5,531 bases of DNA from an uncultured Alphaproteobacteria bacterium. GTDB taxonomy: Bacteria; Pseudomonadota; Alphaproteobacteria; Rs-D84. Every line of letters starts with the position of its first letter. Position 1 is the first letter of the stretch. The DNA is taken from NCBI GenBank assembly GCA_937901165.1, contig CALCGS010000108.1:1-5531 (forward strand). Direction: 5' to 3'. A program made the translations under genes and the position numbers. Below are positions 4,529 to 5,531 of this stretch, one piece after another. The notes beneath the pieces are model-generated. The model was not told where the DNA came from, did not search any database, and saw nothing but the letters and a program-made list of their open reading frames with translations.

Positions 4529-4560
4529 AAAAAATAACACCGCACAACTGGCGGTGTTAT
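4529..4560 (-). terminator. dnaK intrinsic terminator
   Basis: On the minus strand ATAACACCGC (4560-4551) pairs with GCGGTGTTAT (4543-4534), a 10-bp stem with a 7-nt loop, followed by TTTTT (4533-4529). It lies 22 nt after the dnaK stop codon and closes the dnaK transcript before the next gene. Confidence 0.9.
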
Positions 4561-4582
4561 CAAGCAAAACAATCATATATTA

Positions 4583-5531
4583 TTATTTTTCAGAAAAGTC
4601 AGCATCGGTTGTTTTGGTACCACCGTTGTTATCATTTTCTGCAGAATTCGCACCTTGTTGTGCTTCTTGTTGTGCTTTATAAACTGCTTCGCCTAACTTC
4701 ATTGCTTTTTCTGTCAAAGCATCTGTTTTTTCTTTCAAAGATTCAACGGTTGCATCAGATTTTGCCAATTCATCAGACAATGCTTGTTTTGCATCTTCGA
4801 TTGCTTTTTTATCATCGGCAGAAATTTTATCACCGTGTTCTTTTAATGATTTTTCAATACTAAACACAGCGGTTTCAGCATTATTTTTTGCTTCTGCGAA
4901 TGCACGTTTCTTTTTATCGGATTCAGCATTAGCCGCGGCTTCATCAACCATACGTTTGATTTCGTCTTCGGATAATCCACCATCAGATTTAATAGAAATC
5001 GCTTGTTCTTTACCTGTGCCTTTATCTTTTGCAGAAACATGCACAATGCCGTTCGCATCGATATCAAAAGAAACCTCGATTTGTGGCATACCACGTGGGG
5101 CAGGTGCGATACCTTCCAGATTAAATTGACCCAACAATTTGTTATCTGCCGCCATATCGCGTTCACCTTGGAATACACGAATTGTCACAGCAGATTGATT
5201 ATCTTCTGCGGTACTAAACACTTGTGATTTCTTTGTTGGAATTGTGGTATTGCGGTCAATCAAACGTGTAAACACACCACCCAATGTTTCAATCCCAAGT
5301 GACAAAGGTGTAACATCCAATAACAATACGTCTTTCACATCACCTTTTAATACACCGCCTTGTATTGCCGCACCCATAGCGACCACTTCATCAGGATTTA
5401 CCCCCTTGTGTGGTTCACGACCAAAGAATTCTTTAACGGTTTCAACAACTTTGGGCATACGTGTTTGACCACCGACCAATATAACTTCATCGATTTGTGA
5501 TGTTGAAAGTCCAGCATCTTTTAATGCTTTT
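4583..5531 (-). CDS. dnaK: Molecular chaperone DnaK (Hsp70), C-terminal half
   Basis: The frame runs in from the right edge and ends at 4583; 315 residues are visible, starting KALKDAGLSTSQIDEVILVGG. This equals DnaK from roughly residue 320 onward. It contains the end of the ATPase domain (ILVGGQTRMPKV, NPDEVVAMGAA), the interdomain linker (DVLLLDVTPLSLGIE) and the substrate-binding beta domain (TTIPTKKSQVFSTAEDNQ, GQFNLEGI-PAPRGMPQIEV-FDIDANGI-HVSAKDK-TGKEQ). A helical lid follows, from GLSEDEIKRMV. DnaK binds exposed hydrophobic segments and refolds proteins in the cytosol with DnaJ and GrpE. The tail is Gln/Asn-rich and ends TTDADFSEK, a shortened form of the usual D-(V)DA-FEEVK end. The true start lies outside the window. 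The terminator directly downstream shows that dnaK is last in its transcript; no dnaJ follows. Confidence 0.98.
   Translation of the reverse strand, partial: KALKDAGLSTSQIDEVILVGGQTRMPKVVETVKEFFGREPHKGVNPDEVVAMGAAIQGGVLKGDVKDVLLLDVTPLSLGIETLGGVFTRLIDRNTTIPTKKSQVFSTAEDNQSAVTIRVFQGERDMAADNKLLGQFNLEGIAPAPRGMPQIEVSFDIDANGIVHVSAKDKGTGKEQAISIKSDGGLSEDEIKRMVDEAAANAESDKKKRAFAEAKNNAETAVFSIEKSLKEHGDKISADDKKAIEDAKQALSDELAKSDATVESLKEKTDALTEKAMKLGEAVYKAQQEAQQGANSAENDNNGGTKTTDADFSEK

Noticed and set aside
4609..5468. Several open frames on the plus strand opposite dnaK
   Set aside because: They are antisense to a strongly conserved gene, lack Shine-Dalgarno sequences and encode low-complexity, unlikely proteins.

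Overview
This AT-rich window most likely comes from an alphaproteobacterium. The ribosomal protein S4 (LGVNLWG near the N-terminus, YPVQMNPELVVEFYSR at the C-terminus) and the DnaK C-terminal half both read like alphaproteobacterial proteins. The low GC content and compact spacing would suit a host-associated or gut lineage, but that narrower placement is only inference. No mobile element, CRISPR array, tRNA or rRNA was found.

Layout from left to right. Positions 1-56 hold the first codons of rpsP (S16) on the minus strand. A divergent intergenic region follows, then a plus-strand pair: lemA (326-868) and an unrecognised gene 12 nt downstream (881-1471). That pair converges on a minus-strand outer-membrane beta-barrel gene (1493-2191) across a shared bidirectional terminator. 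From about 2218 to 2430 there is a densely structured region. Next comes rpsD (S4, 2581-3213) with its own leader and terminator. An orphan gene (3335-3772) sits behind a near-consensus promoter and converges on a second orphan (3812-4480, minus) across another shared terminator. The right edge is the 3' half of dnaK (minus), which ends in its own terminator without a downstream dnaJ in view.

The most interesting part is the 5' leader of the beta-barrel gene (minus strand, about 2391 to 2218). It has a good promoter, a set of long-range helices, and a textbook set of mutually exclusive hairpins: 1:2 anti-antiterminator, 2:3 antiterminator and 3:4 intrinsic terminator. Only 26 nt separate the terminator from the ATG, so the gene appears to depend on read-through. 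This looks like an undescribed riboswitch or attenuator, and I could not match it to a known family. The rpsD leader also has a mini-ORF and an inverted repeat that could mask its Shine-Dalgarno, which suggests translational autoregulation.

The genes do not form one pathway. They are housekeeping genes (rpsP, rpsD, dnaK) mixed with envelope genes (lemA, beta-barrel) and lineage-specific orphans, mostly as single units with their own promoters and terminators.
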